DNA of 64,000 bases from Streptomyces sp. WP-1 (GCF_030450125.1 NZ_CP123923.1:2666001-2730000); one strand, 5' to 3'; counted from the stretch's first letter, positions 8,777 through 17,919 are shown. Made by a program: numbers and translations. The notes: generated by a model from the letters alone, not told the origin.

Positions 8777-9775
8777 CTAGCGGCTGCGCGGGTCGAGAGC
8801 GTCGCGGAGACCGTCGCCGAGCAGGTTGAACGCGAGGACGGTGACGAAGATGGCGAGGCCGGGCACGATCATGTACTGGGGATCGACCTGGTAGTAGGTG
8901 ACCGCGTCGCGGAGCATGCCGCCCCACGATGCCTGCGGGGGCTGGATACCGACGCCGAGGAAGCTCAGCGAGGCCTCGAAGATGATGTTGGTCGGGATGA
9001 GCAGCGTCGAGTAGACGATGATCGGGCCGACCAGGTTCGGCATCAGCTCACGAAAGAGGATGTACGGGCCCTTGGCACCCATGCCGCGGGCCGCGTCGAC
9101 GAACTCCCGCTCGCGCAGGGCCAGCGTCTGGCCGCGCACGATCCGGCCCAGATAGGGCCAGTTGAAGAAGCCGATCACGAAGATGAGCACGGCGAGGTGG
9201 AGCGGAAGTCCGTTCAGACCGAAGGCGCCGCCCTGGAGCGTTGCGGAGATCGCGATGGCGAACAGCAGCAACGGGAAAGCGAGGAAGATGTCCATCAGAC
9301 GGCTGATGATCGAGTCGACCCGGCCGCCGTAGAAGCCCGCGATCACGCCCATGACGGCGCCGATCACGTTGGACAGGACCGTGGCGCCGAAGGCGACGAC
9401 CAGCGAGACCCAGGAGCCCTCCAGGACGCGGGTGGCGATGTCCCGGCCGAACTTGGGGTCCACGCCGAGCGGGTGGTCCAGGCTCATGCCGCCCCAGCCG
9501 CTCTTGGGCAGTGAGGTGTTGGGGTCGATCAGGTCCTGGTGGAAGGCGTTGGGGTCGAGGCCGAACACGGCCTGGATGGGGCGCGAGAGGATGGCCAGCA
9601 GGATCAGCAGGATCACGATGACGCCGCCGGCCACGGCGACTCTGTCCCGCTTGAAGCGGGTCCAGGCGATCTGGCCCAGGGAACGACCCTCGATCCGCCC
9701 CTTGTCGGCTCCCGCGAGCACAGCCTCAGGCTGCGCTTCGGCTGCCGCCCCGGTGGTCTCGATCGGTGCGGTCAC
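8777..9775 (-). CDS. oligopeptide ABC importer permease, DppC/OppC type
   Basis: 332 residues. A cytoplasmic N-terminal segment containing GQIAWTRFKRDRVAVAG is followed by one helix, a loop and five more helices, as in DppC/OppC. The coupling loop reads EFVDAARGMGAKGPYI with ELMPNLVGPIIVYST after it. The GTG start at 9775 is preceded by GAGAGGGG; longer in-frame starts upstream give a non-permease-like extension. It is the first gene of the leftward operon. The order permease C, binding protein, permease B, ATPase D, ATPase F differs from the common order with the binding protein first. Confidence 0.92.
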   Translation of the reverse strand: MTAPIETTGAAAEAQPEAVLAGADKGRIEGRSLGQIAWTRFKRDRVAVAGGVIVILLILLAILSRPIQAVFGLDPNAFHQDLIDPNTSLPKSGWGGMSLDHPLGVDPKFGRDIATRVLEGSWVSLVVAFGATVLSNVIGAVMGVIAGFYGGRVDSIISRLMDIFLAFPLLLFAIAISATLQGGAFGLNGLPLHLAVLIFVIGFFNWPYLGRIVRGQTLALREREFVDAARGMGAKGPYILFRELMPNLVGPIIVYSTLLIPTNIIFEASLSFLGVGIQPPQASWGGMLRDAVTYYQVDPQYMIVPGLAIFVTVLAFNLLGDGLRDALDPRSR

Positions 9776-10072
9776 GATGTGCGACCCCTCTCGCCGGTGG
9801 TGACCGGCCTGCGCTGCCGCGGTTTGCGGCTTTGTCGACTTGCAAGCGAACACGAGTTCTGAAGGCTCGTGGTCTGAGTGGGGAGTCTTCAGCGTCCTTG
9901 CGATCACTCGCCAGAGCTGACGGTGAAAGTATGCGCAACCGTGATGCATCGCGGAGGATTCCGTTATCCGGATAGTGGGTAACGGCCCCCGGACACGGGT
10001 CAGTTGGGACAGAACGCCGTAATGCCGCGGTTCGGGAGGTAGGGCGGGAAGAGCGTGGGAAGCGGCGGAACC
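9776..10072. other. intergenic region carrying the importer operon promoter
   Basis: About 300 bases without a gene, between the stop of the SseB-like gene and the first importer gene, both on the minus strand. The importer promoter must be here or further upstream. No convincing -35/-10 pair, long repeat or strong terminator could be recognised by eye. Confidence 0.4.
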
Positions 10073-10885
10073 TCAGTAACCGCCGTGCACCGGCGGATAG
10101 CCGTAGCCCGGCGCCGGGGCCTGGAGTTGGGGTGCCGGGCGGCCGGCGGGCGCGGCGGCGTGGGCCTCGCGGTCGTAGAAGGGCCGGGCGTGGGCGCGCA
10201 TCCACATCACGACCGGGTCGTGGTCGTCGGTCAGCGCGACCGTGGAGACGGGCAGGCCCTCGGGGACGGCGCCGACGGAGCGCTGCATCATCGCGCGCAC
10301 CGAGTCGACCGCGGCGGGCGAGGTCTCGTACAGGTCCAGGCCGATGGCGAGGTACGGCGCCCCGAGCGCGGGCTGCACCCAGGCGCGGCGCAGCGAGCGC
10401 AGGGCGGGGGTGCGGTGGGCGTGCTGGGAGAGCTGGGCGTAGAACTGCGGGATCTCGATGCCGGGTTCGGTCAGCCGCAGGGGGCCGGCGGGCTGCCGGT
10501 CCAGGCCGGTGGCGATGCGGCGCAGGTCCAGCCAGGGGATGCCGACGCCGCCGCCGGGGGCGTGCGGGTTGAGCCAGAGGCCGTAGTGGTCGGGGTAGAG
10601 GGTGCGGGCCACGTCCAGGCCGTCGACCACTTCGTACGAGCGGTTCCAGCCGCTGGCGGACAGCTCCTGGGCGGAGGTCACACAGGGCGCGTAGTGGCAG
10701 CCGCCGACCTCCATGTCTCCGTACTGGGCGTCCGGGGAGCCGGCCTGGCCGTGCCACAGCAGCATCCAGATCTGGCCGGCGGAGGGGGTGGCGAGGGCGC
10801 GCAGAAGGGCCTCGTAGGCGTCGTAGCGTCCGGGCGTGACGTGGCGGAGCGTGTGTTCGACGCTTCCGCTGTGGGTGGCGCTCAC
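10073..10885 (-). CDS. SseB family protein (enhanced serine sensitivity), copy 1
   Basis: 270 residues with the two-part SseB layout. The N-terminal domain covers MLLWHGQAGSPDAQYGDMEVG to GVGIPWLDLRRI; the C-terminal half contains EGLPVSTVALTDDHDPVVMW and ends in a Pro/Gly/Tyr-rich tail. The GTG at 10885 begins VSATHSGSVEHTLR and is the only start that fits the domain. It follows a second SseB gene by 95 bases and is probably in the same operon. In E. coli SseB is tied to serine sensitivity by overproduction, but its biochemical role is unclear. The location beside gcvT-gcvH-glyA-sdaA supports a link to serine, by inference. Confidence 0.82.
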   Translation of the reverse strand: MSATHSGSVEHTLRHVTPGRYDAYEALLRALATPSAGQIWMLLWHGQAGSPDAQYGDMEVGGCHYAPCVTSAQELSASGWNRSYEVVDGLDVARTLYPDHYGLWLNPHAPGGGVGIPWLDLRRIATGLDRQPAGPLRLTEPGIEIPQFYAQLSQHAHRTPALRSLRRAWVQPALGAPYLAIGLDLYETSPAAVDSVRAMMQRSVGAVPEGLPVSTVALTDDHDPVVMWMRAHARPFYDREAHAAAPAGRPAPQLQAPAPGYGYPPVHGGY

Positions 10886-10980
10886 CTTGTCATGCCCTTC
10901 TTCTCCATCGTGCCCCGCGTGCGGAGACAGCTTATGCGCCGATGGGCGCGGGGCCCGTTGTCCGTTCGCCCGGGCCGCGG

Positions 10981-11766
10981 CTAGCGGATGTAGAAGGGCC
11001 GGACGGTTGACTTCAGCCATTCGGCCACCGGGTCGTCCGTCACGTCCAGCAGGATCAGGTTGACCGGCCAGGCGGTCGGGATCCGGCCGAGGGCGCGGCC
11101 GAGGGCCTCCAGGGGCAGGGCGCGGAAGTCGCCCTCCCACTGGGAGAGTTCCACGCCGACGAACATGACCGGGTCGGCGTTCTCGATCGCGGCCAGGCAG
11201 CGGCGGGCGGTGACGACCACGCCGGTCGCGGCGAACTCGGCGGAGGCGGCGGAGAGGAAGTCGACCGGGTCGTCCTGCCAGTCGGGCTCGAACAGGCGGA
11301 CGCGGCCGCCGGTCGCGGGGCCGTCCAGCGGGGTGCGGCCGGCGCGGCACAGCTCGGCGACGGCCTCCGGCGGGAGCGGGATGCCGACCGTGCCGCCGGG
11401 GTTCACCGCGATGCCCGCCTGCGGGGGCAGCCCGCGGGCGAACTCCACGGCCGGGGCGATGGTGTACGACATGTGGGAGCCGACGGCCTGGCGGAACTGC
11501 TCCTCGGAGCTGAACACCGGGACGAACACCTGGCCCTCGATGTCCAGGGTGGGCAGGTCCAGCGGGCCGCTGCCGGGACCGCCGCCGGACGGCAGCGGCA
11601 CCCAGACGAAGCTGCGGCCGAGGACCTCGATGATCCGGCCGCCCGCCGCGGGTATGCCGAGGGAGGCCGAGAGCACCTCCTCCAGCTCGTTGCCGGGCCA
11701 ACCGCCGTGCGGGTGGGGGTGCGCCTGTGCCGGGAAGTCCGCGGGAATGTCCGCCGGGAAGTCCAT
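10981..11766 (-). CDS. SseB family protein (enhanced serine sensitivity), copy 2
   Basis: 261 residues. It starts MDFPADIPADFPAQAHPH, then carries an SseB N-terminal domain (GQVFVPVFSSEEQFRQAVG and GIAVNPGGTVGIPLPPEAV) and an SseB C-terminal domain (WPVNLILLDVTDDPVAEWL ending in FYIR). Both copies share the final pattern of a D-x-x-D/H-D-P-V-x-W helix followed by RPFY, so they are diverged paralogs. It lies 42 bases downstream of a P-loop kinase gene on the same strand. Its function is unknown beyond the family. Confidence 0.82.
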   Translation of the reverse strand: MDFPADIPADFPAQAHPHPHGGWPGNELEEVLSASLGIPAAGGRIIEVLGRSFVWVPLPSGGGPGSGPLDLPTLDIEGQVFVPVFSSEEQFRQAVGSHMSYTIAPAVEFARGLPPQAGIAVNPGGTVGIPLPPEAVAELCRAGRTPLDGPATGGRVRLFEPDWQDDPVDFLSAASAEFAATGVVVTARRCLAAIENADPVMFVGVELSQWEGDFRALPLEALGRALGRIPTAWPVNLILLDVTDDPVAEWLKSTVRPFYIR

Positions 11767-11808
11767 CTGCCTACCGCCTGCTGGGAACCACTGCTGTGAC
11801 CATGAAGG

Positions 11809-12489
11809 CTAACGGGTGCCGGTGACAGAGCCGTACCCCCTGAACACGATCCGCTGTACGGCGTCCGCCGCGGCCCGGTCCAGCAGCACCGCAGAGCCGC
11901 AGCCCGCGGGCAGCTCGCCGCGCCCGACCGCGCCGAGCAGCCGGGCCGTCGTACGCCGGTGGCGGCCGAAGGCGCGGCGGGAGACGGTGCGGCCGCGCTC
12001 GCGCTGGCCCGCGCGGGCCGTCTCCTCGGGCACGTCCAGCAGGAGCAGATGCAGGGTGGCGCCGGAGCGGCGGGCCGCGCGGGCCAGCCAGGCGCGCACC
12101 CAGGGCTGGGTGCCGCAGTCGTGCACCACCAGGGGCGCTCGCGTGCGCAGGGCGCGGCGCAGCGACCGGTAGTGGGCGACGCGCACCAGGGGGCGGTAGA
12201 CGGCGTACGGCAGAAAGCGGGGCAGGCGGGCGGCGAAGCGGGCCCGGGTGTCCTGGGAGTCGACGCGGCGGGCGCCGGCCGCGCGGCGCATCAGCGTGGA
12301 CTTGCCGCTGCCGGGCAGCCCGGTGAGGACCACGATGTCGCGGGGGCCGAAGCGGAGGGTGCCGGGGCCCGGGGCGGCCCGGTCGCGCAGGTCCAGCACG
12401 CGGGGCGCGGGGCGCGCGGCCGTCCGCTCGCGGGCCGCGGGGCCGCTCGGCGCCGGGATGCGGGCCGCGTGCGCCAGGGTCCTGTCCAC
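11809..12489 (-). CDS. P-loop AAA-type ATPase / small-molecule kinase-like protein
   Basis: 226 residues. After an Ala/Arg/Pro-rich N-terminus, FGPRDIVVLTGLPGSGKST gives a clear Walker A motif. It is followed by RVDSQDTRARF, LVVHDCGTQPWVR and LHLLLLDVPEETARAGQRERG. This is the pattern of zeta-toxin/adenylate-kinase-like P-loop kinases, in which a lid Arg cluster follows the Walker B strand. The GTG at 12489 has GGGGAGGA 8 bases upstream. It runs divergently from the riboswitch-gcvT unit and probably shares a transcript with the two SseB genes. The substrate cannot be told. Confidence 0.72.
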   Translation of the reverse strand: MDRTLAHAARIPAPSGPAARERTAARPAPRVLDLRDRAAPGPGTLRFGPRDIVVLTGLPGSGKSTLMRRAAGARRVDSQDTRARFAARLPRFLPYAVYRPLVRVAHYRSLRRALRTRAPLVVHDCGTQPWVRAWLARAARRSGATLHLLLLDVPEETARAGQRERGRTVSRRAFGRHRRTTARLLGAVGRGELPAGCGSAVLLDRAAADAVQRIVFRGYGSVTGTR

Positions 12490-12673
12490 CGTGATCGTCC
12501 TCCCCTTGTCCGTTCGTAATCTCCATGTCCAGTGGAAGTAAAGGGAAGGTAATGGCCGGTGTGCCGCGGGCGGGTGCGCGTACCGCCACAGGTCGGTTAC
12601 GGATCCGGCCCCTGACGGGCGGGGGCGCGACGTGCAATGATGTGGCCGCCAACTGCATACCGGCCGTTTGAAT
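12490..12673. other. divergent promoter region upstream of kinase gene and glycine riboswitch
   Basis: A 184-base spacer between divergent transcription units. It should contain the promoter for the gcv operon, since the riboswitch begins at 12674, and for the kinase-sseB operon. I cannot assign confident -35/-10 hexamers by eye. Confidence 0.4.
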
Positions 12674-12873
12674 CCGCGCGGGAGAGTCCCCAGCAGGCTT
12701 CGCTGGGGCGCCGAAGGAGCAAGTCCCTCCCTTGAATCTCTCAGGCCCCGTTACCGCGCGGGCGAGGCACATCTGAAAAGCGGGCCGCCCTGCCGGCGGC
12801 CCCACCCAAGGTGCAAACCGTGGTCGCCCCCGTGGCGGTCCCGGCGAACCTCTCAGGTTCCGATGACAGATGG
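12674..12873 (+). ncRNA. tandem glycine riboswitch
   Basis: Two consecutive glycine aptamers. Aptamer I (about 12674-12761) has the GGGAGAG 5' core, GCGCCGAAGGAGCAAG in the middle and AATCTCTCAGG near the 3' end, closed by CCGCGCG/CGCGCGG. Aptamer II (about 12769-12873) has CCCAAGGTGCAAACC and GAACCTCTCAGG, closed by CATCTG (12770-12775) with CAGATG (12867-12872). This is the classic cooperative gcvT leader. It is expected to sense glycine and induce the downstream cleavage genes. Confidence 0.93.
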
Positions 12874-12896
12874 GGAGGAACGTTCCTCGCCCCATC
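12869..12896 (+). promoter_or_regulatory. riboswitch expression-platform hairpin
   Basis: GATGGGGAGGAA pairs with TTCCTCGCCCCATC (12883-12896) around a two-base loop, with a small bulge. The left arm begins inside the 3' strand of the aptamer II closing stem, so the two structures compete. This suggests glycine binding prevents the hairpin and lets transcription or translation of gcvT proceed. The competition is seen in the sequence; the direction of control is inferred. Confidence 0.6.
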
Positions 12897-12923
12897 CCTG
12901 TTGCCCTGGGAGACGACCGTCCG

Positions 12924-14042
12924 ATGAGCAGTACCGAACTCCGACACACCGCGCTGGACGCCGTGCACCGCTCGCTCGGTGCGACGATGACCGACTTCGC
13001 GGGCTGGGACATGCCCCTGCGCTACGGCTCCGAGCGCGACGAGCACCTGGCCGTGCGGACCAAGGCGGGCCTGTTCGACCTCTCCCACATGGGCGAGATC
13101 ACCGTCACCGGCCCCGAGGCCGCCGACTTCCTGAACCTGGCGCTGGTCGGCAACATCGCCTCCGTCGGCGTCGGCCGCGCCCGCTACACGATGATCGTGC
13201 GGGCCGACGGCGGCATCCTGGACGACCTGATCGTCTACCGGCTCGCCGAGACCGAGTACATGGTCGTCGCCAACGCCTCCAACGCCCAGGTGGTCCTGGA
13301 CGCGCTGGACGAGCGCTCCGGCGGACTCGACGTCGAGGTGCGCGACGACCGGGACGCCTACGCCCTGCTCGCGATCCAGGGCCCGGCCTCCCCCGGCATC
13401 CTGAAGTCCCTCACCGACGCCGACCTGGACGGTCTGAAGTACTACGCGGGCCTGCCCGGCACCGTCGCCGGTGTCCCCGCGCTGATCGCCCGCACCGGCT
13501 ACACCGGCGAGGACGGCTTCGAGCTGTTCGTGAAGCCCGAGCACGCCGTCGAGCTGTGGCAGGCGCTGACCGAGGCCGGCGAGGGCGCCGGCCTGGTGCC
13601 CTGCGGCCTGTCCTGCCGCGACACGCTGCGCCTGGAGGCGGGCATGCCGCTGTACGGGCACGAGCTGAACACCTCGCTGACCCCCTTCGACGCCGGGCTC
13701 GGCCGCGTGGTCAAGTTCGAGAAGGAGGGCGACTTCGTGGGGCGCGCCGCGCTCACCGAGGCCGCCGAGCGCGCCGCGCAGAACCCCCCGCGGGTCCTGG
13801 TCGGCCTGATCGCCGAGGGTCGTCGGGTGCCGCGCGCCGGGTACCCGGTGGTCGCCGGTGGCACGGTGATCGGCGAGGTCACCTCGGGTGCCCCCTCCCC
13901 CACCCTGGGCAAGCCGATCGCCATGGCCTACGTCGACGCGGCGCACGCCGCGCCCGGCACCGAGGGCGTCGGCGTGGACATCCGCGGTACGCACGAGCCC
14001 TACGAGGTCGTCGCGCTGCCCTTCTACAAGCGCCAGAAGTAG
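12924..14042 (+). CDS. gcvT: aminomethyltransferase, glycine cleavage T protein
   Basis: 372 residues, the full family length. N-terminal DFAGWDMPLRYG and FDLSHMGEI form the folate-binding GCV_T domain. The conserved LLAIQGP and GYTGEDGFE motifs follow, then the C-terminal barrel with ELNTSLTPFDAGLG and GEVTSGAPSPTLGKPIAMAY. The ATG at 12924 begins MSSTELRHTAL and has GGGAGA about 10 bases upstream. The enzyme takes the aminomethyl group from lipoylated GcvH, releases ammonia and gives methylene-tetrahydrofolate. It is controlled by the glycine riboswitch and followed by gcvH. The P protein gene is not in this window. Confidence 0.97.
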   Translation: MSSTELRHTALDAVHRSLGATMTDFAGWDMPLRYGSERDEHLAVRTKAGLFDLSHMGEITVTGPEAADFLNLALVGNIASVGVGRARYTMIVRADGGILDDLIVYRLAETEYMVVANASNAQVVLDALDERSGGLDVEVRDDRDAYALLAIQGPASPGILKSLTDADLDGLKYYAGLPGTVAGVPALIARTGYTGEDGFELFVKPEHAVELWQALTEAGEGAGLVPCGLSCRDTLRLEAGMPLYGHELNTSLTPFDAGLGRVVKFEKEGDFVGRAALTEAAERAAQNPPRVLVGLIAEGRRVPRAGYPVVAGGTVIGEVTSGAPSPTLGKPIAMAYVDAAHAAPGTEGVGVDIRGTHEPYEVVALPFYKRQK

Positions 14043-14172
14043 ACAGCGAGCCCGGTCGCGCCCCCGCCCCCGACGGGCGGGCACGTGACCCTGCGCACAT
14101 TCGCCCGCCCACCGGCGGTCACCAGCGTCCCCCCGTCATCAGCACTCCCGCGCGTACAGGAGAATTCAGGCC

Positions 14173-14550
14173 ATGAGCAACCCCCAGCAGCTGCGCTACA
14201 GCAAGGAGCACGAGTGGCTGTCGGCCGCCGGCGACGGCGTCTCGACGGTCGGCATCACCGAGTTCGCGGCCAACGCGCTCGGCGATGTGGTCTACGCCCA
14301 GCTCCCCGAGGTCGGCTCCACCGTCGAGGCGGGCGAGACCTGTGGTGAGCTGGAGTCCACCAAGTCGGTCTCCGACCTGTACTCCCCGGTCACCGGCGAG
14401 GTCACCGCGATCAACGAGAACGTCGTCGACGACCCGTCGCTGGTGAACTCCGAGCCCTTCGAGGGCGGCTGGCTGTTCAAGGTACGCGTCGCGGGCGAGC
14501 CGGACGACCTGCTCTCCGCCGCCGAGTACGACGCCCACATCGCAGGCTGA
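14173..14550 (+). CDS. gcvH: glycine cleavage system H protein
   Basis: 125 residues, typical length. The lipoylation site is [13 protein letters not shown], with the modified Lys in ESTKS. The N-terminal KEHEWL and [22 protein letters not shown] segments are also characteristic. ACAGGAG lies before the ATG. It carries the aminomethyl intermediate between the P, T and L proteins. It lies 130 bases after gcvT and 14 bases before glyA, so the three are probably one transcript. Confidence 0.97.
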   Translation: MSNPQQLRYSKEHEWLSAAGDGVSTVGITEFAANALGDVVYAQLPEVGSTVEAGETCGELESTKSVSDLYSPVTGEVTAINENVVDDPSLVNSEPFEGGWLFKVRVAGEPDDLLSAAEYDAHIAG

Positions 14551-14564
14551 GGAGTCGTAGCCGT

Positions 14565-15830
14565 ATGACTGTCCTGAACACGCCCCTGCACGAGCTGGAC
14601 CCGGAGATCGCCGCCGCGGTCGACGCCGAGCTGCTCCGCCAGCAGTCCACGCTCGAGATGATCGCGTCCGAGAACTTCGCGCCGCTCGCGGTGATGGAGG
14701 CCCAGGGCTCGGTCCTCACCAACAAGTACGCCGAGGGCTACCCGGGCCGCCGCTACTACGGCGGCTGCGAGCACGTCGACGTGGCCGAGCAGATCGCCAT
14801 CGACCGGATCAAGGAGCTGTTCGGCGCCGAGTACGCCAACGTCCAGCCCCACTCCGGCGCCTCCGCCAACCAGGCGGCCCTGTTCGCGCTGGCCCAGCCC
14901 GGGGACACCATCCTCGGCCTGGACCTGGCGCACGGCGGCCACCTGACCCACGGCATGCGGCTCAACTTCTCCGGCAAGCAGTTCAACGTGGTCGCCTACC
15001 ACGTGGACCAGGAGAACGGCCTGGTCGACATGGCCGAGGTCGAGCGGCTCGCCAAGGAGCACCGCCCCAAGGTCATCATCGCGGGCTGGTCGGCGTACCC
15101 GCGCCGGCTGGACTTCGCCGAGTTCCGCCGGATCGCCGACGAGGTCGAGGCGTACCTCTGGGTCGACATGGCGCACTTCGCCGGCCTGGTCGCCGCCGGA
15201 CTGCACCCGAACCCGGTCGAGCACGCGGACGTGGTCACCTCCACGACGCACAAGACCCTGGGCGGCCCGCGCGGCGGCATCATCCTCGCGAAGAAGGAAT
15301 TCGCGAAGAAGCTGAACTCGTCCGTCTTCCCGGGCTTCCAGGGCGGTCCCCTGGAGCACGTGATCGCGGCCAAGGCGGTGTCCTTCAAGGTCGCGGCCTC
15401 CGAGGACTTCAAGGAGCGCCAGCGCCGTACGGTGGAGGGTGCCCGCATCCTCGCCGAGCGCCTGACGGCCGAGGACGCCCGTGACGCCGGGGTCGACGTG
15501 CTGTCCGGCGGTACGGACGTGCACCTGATCCTGGTCGACCTGCGCGCCTCCGAGCTGGACGGCCAGCAGGCCGAGGACCGGCTGCACGAGGTCGGCATCA
15601 CGGTCAACCGCAACGCGGTCCCGAACGACCCGCGTCCCCCGATGGTCACCTCGGGCCTGCGGATCGGCACTCCCGCGCTGGCGACCCGCGGCTTCACGGC
15701 CGAGGACTTCGCCGAGGTCGCGGACGTGATCGCCGAGGCGCTGAAGCCGTCGTACGACGCCTCGGCACTGAAGGCCCGGGTCGCGGCCCTGGCCGCGAAG
15801 CACCCGCTGTACCCGGGTCTGAGCAAGTAA
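14565..15830 (+). CDS. glyA: serine hydroxymethyltransferase
   Basis: 421 residues, standard for SHMT. The pyridoxal-phosphate lysine is in [13 protein letters not shown]. The substrate-binding N-terminal SENF, the [12 protein letters not shown] motif and [12 protein letters not shown] are present, and the family ending is intact. A GAGGAG sits before the ATG. The enzyme interconverts serine and glycine with tetrahydrofolate, linking the cleavage system to the downstream serine dehydratase. A strong hairpin follows its stop. Confidence 0.97.
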   Translation: MTVLNTPLHELDPEIAAAVDAELLRQQSTLEMIASENFAPLAVMEAQGSVLTNKYAEGYPGRRYYGGCEHVDVAEQIAIDRIKELFGAEYANVQPHSGASANQAALFALAQPGDTILGLDLAHGGHLTHGMRLNFSGKQFNVVAYHVDQENGLVDMAEVERLAKEHRPKVIIAGWSAYPRRLDFAEFRRIADEVEAYLWVDMAHFAGLVAAGLHPNPVEHADVVTSTTHKTLGGPRGGIILAKKEFAKKLNSSVFPGFQGGPLEHVIAAKAVSFKVAASEDFKERQRRTVEGARILAERLTAEDARDAGVDVLSGGTDVHLILVDLRASELDGQQAEDRLHEVGITVNRNAVPNDPRPPMVTSGLRIGTPALATRGFTAEDFAEVADVIAEALKPSYDASALKARVAALAAKHPLYPGLSK

Positions 15831-15836
15831 TCCCCC

Positions 15837-15870
15837 GGTGGGGCACTCGCCCTTCGACGAGTGCCCCACC
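15837..15870 (+). terminator. hairpin between glyA and sdaA
   Basis: Perfect 13-base-pair stem GGTGGGGCACTCG (15837-15849) with 15858-15870 and an 8-base loop, beginning six bases after the glyA stop. There is no T-run. It is likely a terminator or partial attenuator separating glyA from sdaA. Confidence 0.75.
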
Positions 15871-15892
15871 ACCACTGCCCCAAGGAGTGACC

Positions 15893-17260
15893 GTGGCCAT
15901 CTCGGTCTTCGACCTGTTCTCGATCGGTATCGGCCCGTCCAGCTCCCACACGGTCGGCCCGATGCGCGCGGCACGCATGTTCGCGCACCGGCTGCGCAAC
16001 GAGGAACTGCTGGCCTCGGTCGCGTCCCTGCGCTGCGAGCTGTACGGCTCGCTGGGCGCGACCGGACACGGCCACGGCACCCCCAAGGCGGTGCTGCTCG
16101 GCCTGGAGGGCGCCTCCCCGCGCACGGTCGACGTGGAATCCGCCGACGACCGGGTGGAGTCGATCAAGGGCTCGGGGCGGCTCGCGCTGCTCGGCGAGCA
16201 CGAGATCGCCTTCTCCTTCGACGACGACCTGGTCCTGCACCGCCGCAAGGCCCTGCCGTACCACGCCAACGGCATGACGATATGGGCCTACGACGCCTCG
16301 GGCGCGGAGCTGCTCAGCAAGACGTACTACTCGGTCGGCGGCGGCTTCGTCGTGGACGAGGACGCGGTCGGCGCGGACCGGATCGTGCTGGACGACACGG
16401 TCCTCAAGTACCCCTTCCGCACCGGCGACGAGCTGCTGCGCCTGACCAAGGAGACCGGACTTTCGATCTCCTCCCTGATGCTGGAGAACGAGCGGGCCTG
16501 GCGCACCGAGGAGGAGATCCGGGAGGGCCTGCTGGAGATCTGGCGGGTGATGCGGGCGTGCGTGCAGCGCGGCCTGACCCGTGAGGGGATCCTGCCGGGC
16601 GGGCTCAAGGTCCGCCGCCGGGCCGCCGTCTCCGCGCGCCAGCTGCGTGCCGAGGGCGAGCCGCTGGCCCGCGCCATGGAGTGGATCACGCTCTACGCGA
16701 TGGCGGTGAACGAGGAGAACGCGGCCGGGGGCCGGGTGGTGACCGCCCCGACGAACGGCGCGGCCGGCATCATCCCCGCGGTGCTGCACTACTACATCAA
16801 CTTCGTGCCGGGCGCGGACGAGGACGGCGTGGTCCGCTTCCTGCTGTCCGCGGGCGCGATCGGCATGCTCTTCAAGGAGAACGCCTCCATCTCCGGCGCC
16901 GAGGTCGGCTGCCAGGGCGAGGTCGGCTCCGCGTGCTCCATGGCGGCGGGCGCGCTCGCCGAGGTCCTGGGCGGCACCCCCGAACAGGTCGAGAACGCCG
17001 CCGAGATCGGCATGGAGCACAACCTGGGCCTGACCTGCGACCCGGTCGGCGGCCTCGTCCAGATCCCGTGCATCGAGCGCAACGGCATGGCCGCGGTGAA
17101 GGCGGTCACGGCGGCCAAGATGGCGATGCGCGGCGACGGTTCGCACATGGTCTCCCTCGACAAGGTCATCAAGACCATGAAGGAGACCGGCGCGGACATG
17201 TCCGTGAAGTACAAGGAGACGGCGCGGGGCGGGCTCGCGGTGAACATCATCGAGTGCTGA
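15893..17260 (+). CDS. sdaA: L-serine dehydratase, single-chain iron-sulfur type
   Basis: 455 residues, the fused beta-plus-alpha form. The N-terminal [20 protein letters not shown] is diagnostic. Cluster cysteines are visible in [20 protein letters not shown] and [14 protein letters not shown] (15882-15887) is correctly spaced for the GTG at 15893, whereas an earlier in-frame GTG at 15887 overlaps that site and is less likely. The enzyme deaminates serine to pyruvate and ammonia through an oxygen-sensitive [4Fe-4S] centre. Its place after gcvT-gcvH-glyA suggests it drains serine formed from glycine, though the hairpin upstream may uncouple expression. Confidence 0.95.
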   Translation: MAISVFDLFSIGIGPSSSHTVGPMRAARMFAHRLRNEELLASVASLRCELYGSLGATGHGHGTPKAVLLGLEGASPRTVDVESADDRVESIKGSGRLALLGEHEIAFSFDDDLVLHRRKALPYHANGMTIWAYDASGAELLSKTYYSVGGGFVVDEDAVGADRIVLDDTVLKYPFRTGDELLRLTKETGLSISSLMLENERAWRTEEEIREGLLEIWRVMRACVQRGLTREGILPGGLKVRRRAAVSARQLRAEGEPLARAMEWITLYAMAVNEENAAGGRVVTAPTNGAAGIIPAVLHYYINFVPGADEDGVVRFLLSAGAIGMLFKENASISGAEVGCQGEVGSACSMAAGALAEVLGGTPEQVENAAEIGMEHNLGLTCDPVGGLVQIPCIERNGMAAVKAVTAAKMAMRGDGSHMVSLDKVIKTMKETGADMSVKYKETARGGLAVNIIEC

Positions 17261-17261
17261 T

Positions 17262-17290
17262 ATTTACTTGATCGCACATTTACTTGATCG
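17262..17290. repeat. 13-base direct repeat upstream of GNAT gene
   Basis: ATTTACTTGATCG occurs at 17262-17274 and again at 17278-17290, a 16-base period. It lies directly after the sdaA stop and about 25 bases before the acetyltransferase ATG. It is AT-richer than the surroundings and may be an operator or part of a promoter. Confidence 0.6.
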
Positions 17291-17313
17291 GTCCGCGGAA
17301 CAATCATGGTTCC

Positions 17314-17919
17314 ATGGACCGACCGAGCCAGCTCATCGAGTGCGGGGAATTCATCCTCCGGCGTTTACGGGGGCAGCGTGATTTCGTTCAACTGTTCACG
17401 TTGATAGAGGAATCCCGGGATCATCTGCGGCCGTGGATGCCGTGGGCCGACGGCCACGACGAGCAGAACACCCGGGAACTGCTGGCGAGTTCCGAGACGA
17501 AGTGGGAGAGCGGCGAGCTCTACAACTACGTCGTCGCCGAGAACGGCGGGCTCATCGGCATGTGCCAGGCGTATCGCGCCGAGCCCCGGGGGTGCCGGCT
17601 GGGGTACTGGCTGCACCCCTCGGCGGTGGGGCGGGGCATCGCGACGAGGGCGACGGCGGCGCTGGCCGAAGAGATGTTCGCGCTGGCGGACGTGGGGTAT
17701 CTGGAGATCGCGCACGACCTGGCGAACGCCCCCAGTCGCGCCGTTCCGCGCCGGCTGGGCTTCACCGAGCTCCGGCGCGAGCAGGCGCCACCGCCGGCGG
17801 CTCCGTCCGGTTGCGGAATCGATGTGATCTGGCGTCTGAATCGCCCCGCTACCGGGGGCAAGTTTCCGGGGGGCCGTGCGGGGGGCACAAACTCTGCATG
17901 CTCCACGGCATCGACGTAA
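17314..17919 (+). CDS. GNAT family N-acetyltransferase (RimJ/RimL-like)
   Basis: 201 residues from the ATG at 17314; a TTG at 17284 would add ten residues but falls inside the direct repeat. The fold pattern is that of ribosomal-protein-type acetyltransferases: EFILRRLRGQRDFVQLFTLI at the start, HLRPWMPWADG, then YWLHPSAVGRGIATRATAAL as the acetyl-CoA loop and ANAPSRAVPRRLGFTELRRE near the end. The C-terminal 25 residues are low complexity and overlap the next gene by 22 bases. The ribosome-binding site is weak. The acceptor is unknown. Confidence 0.82.
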   Translation: MDRPSQLIECGEFILRRLRGQRDFVQLFTLIEESRDHLRPWMPWADGHDEQNTRELLASSETKWESGELYNYVVAENGGLIGMCQAYRAEPRGCRLGYWLHPSAVGRGIATRATAALAEEMFALADVGYLEIAHDLANAPSRAVPRRLGFTELRREQAPPPAAPSGCGIDVIWRLNRPATGGKFPGGRAGGTNSACSTAST

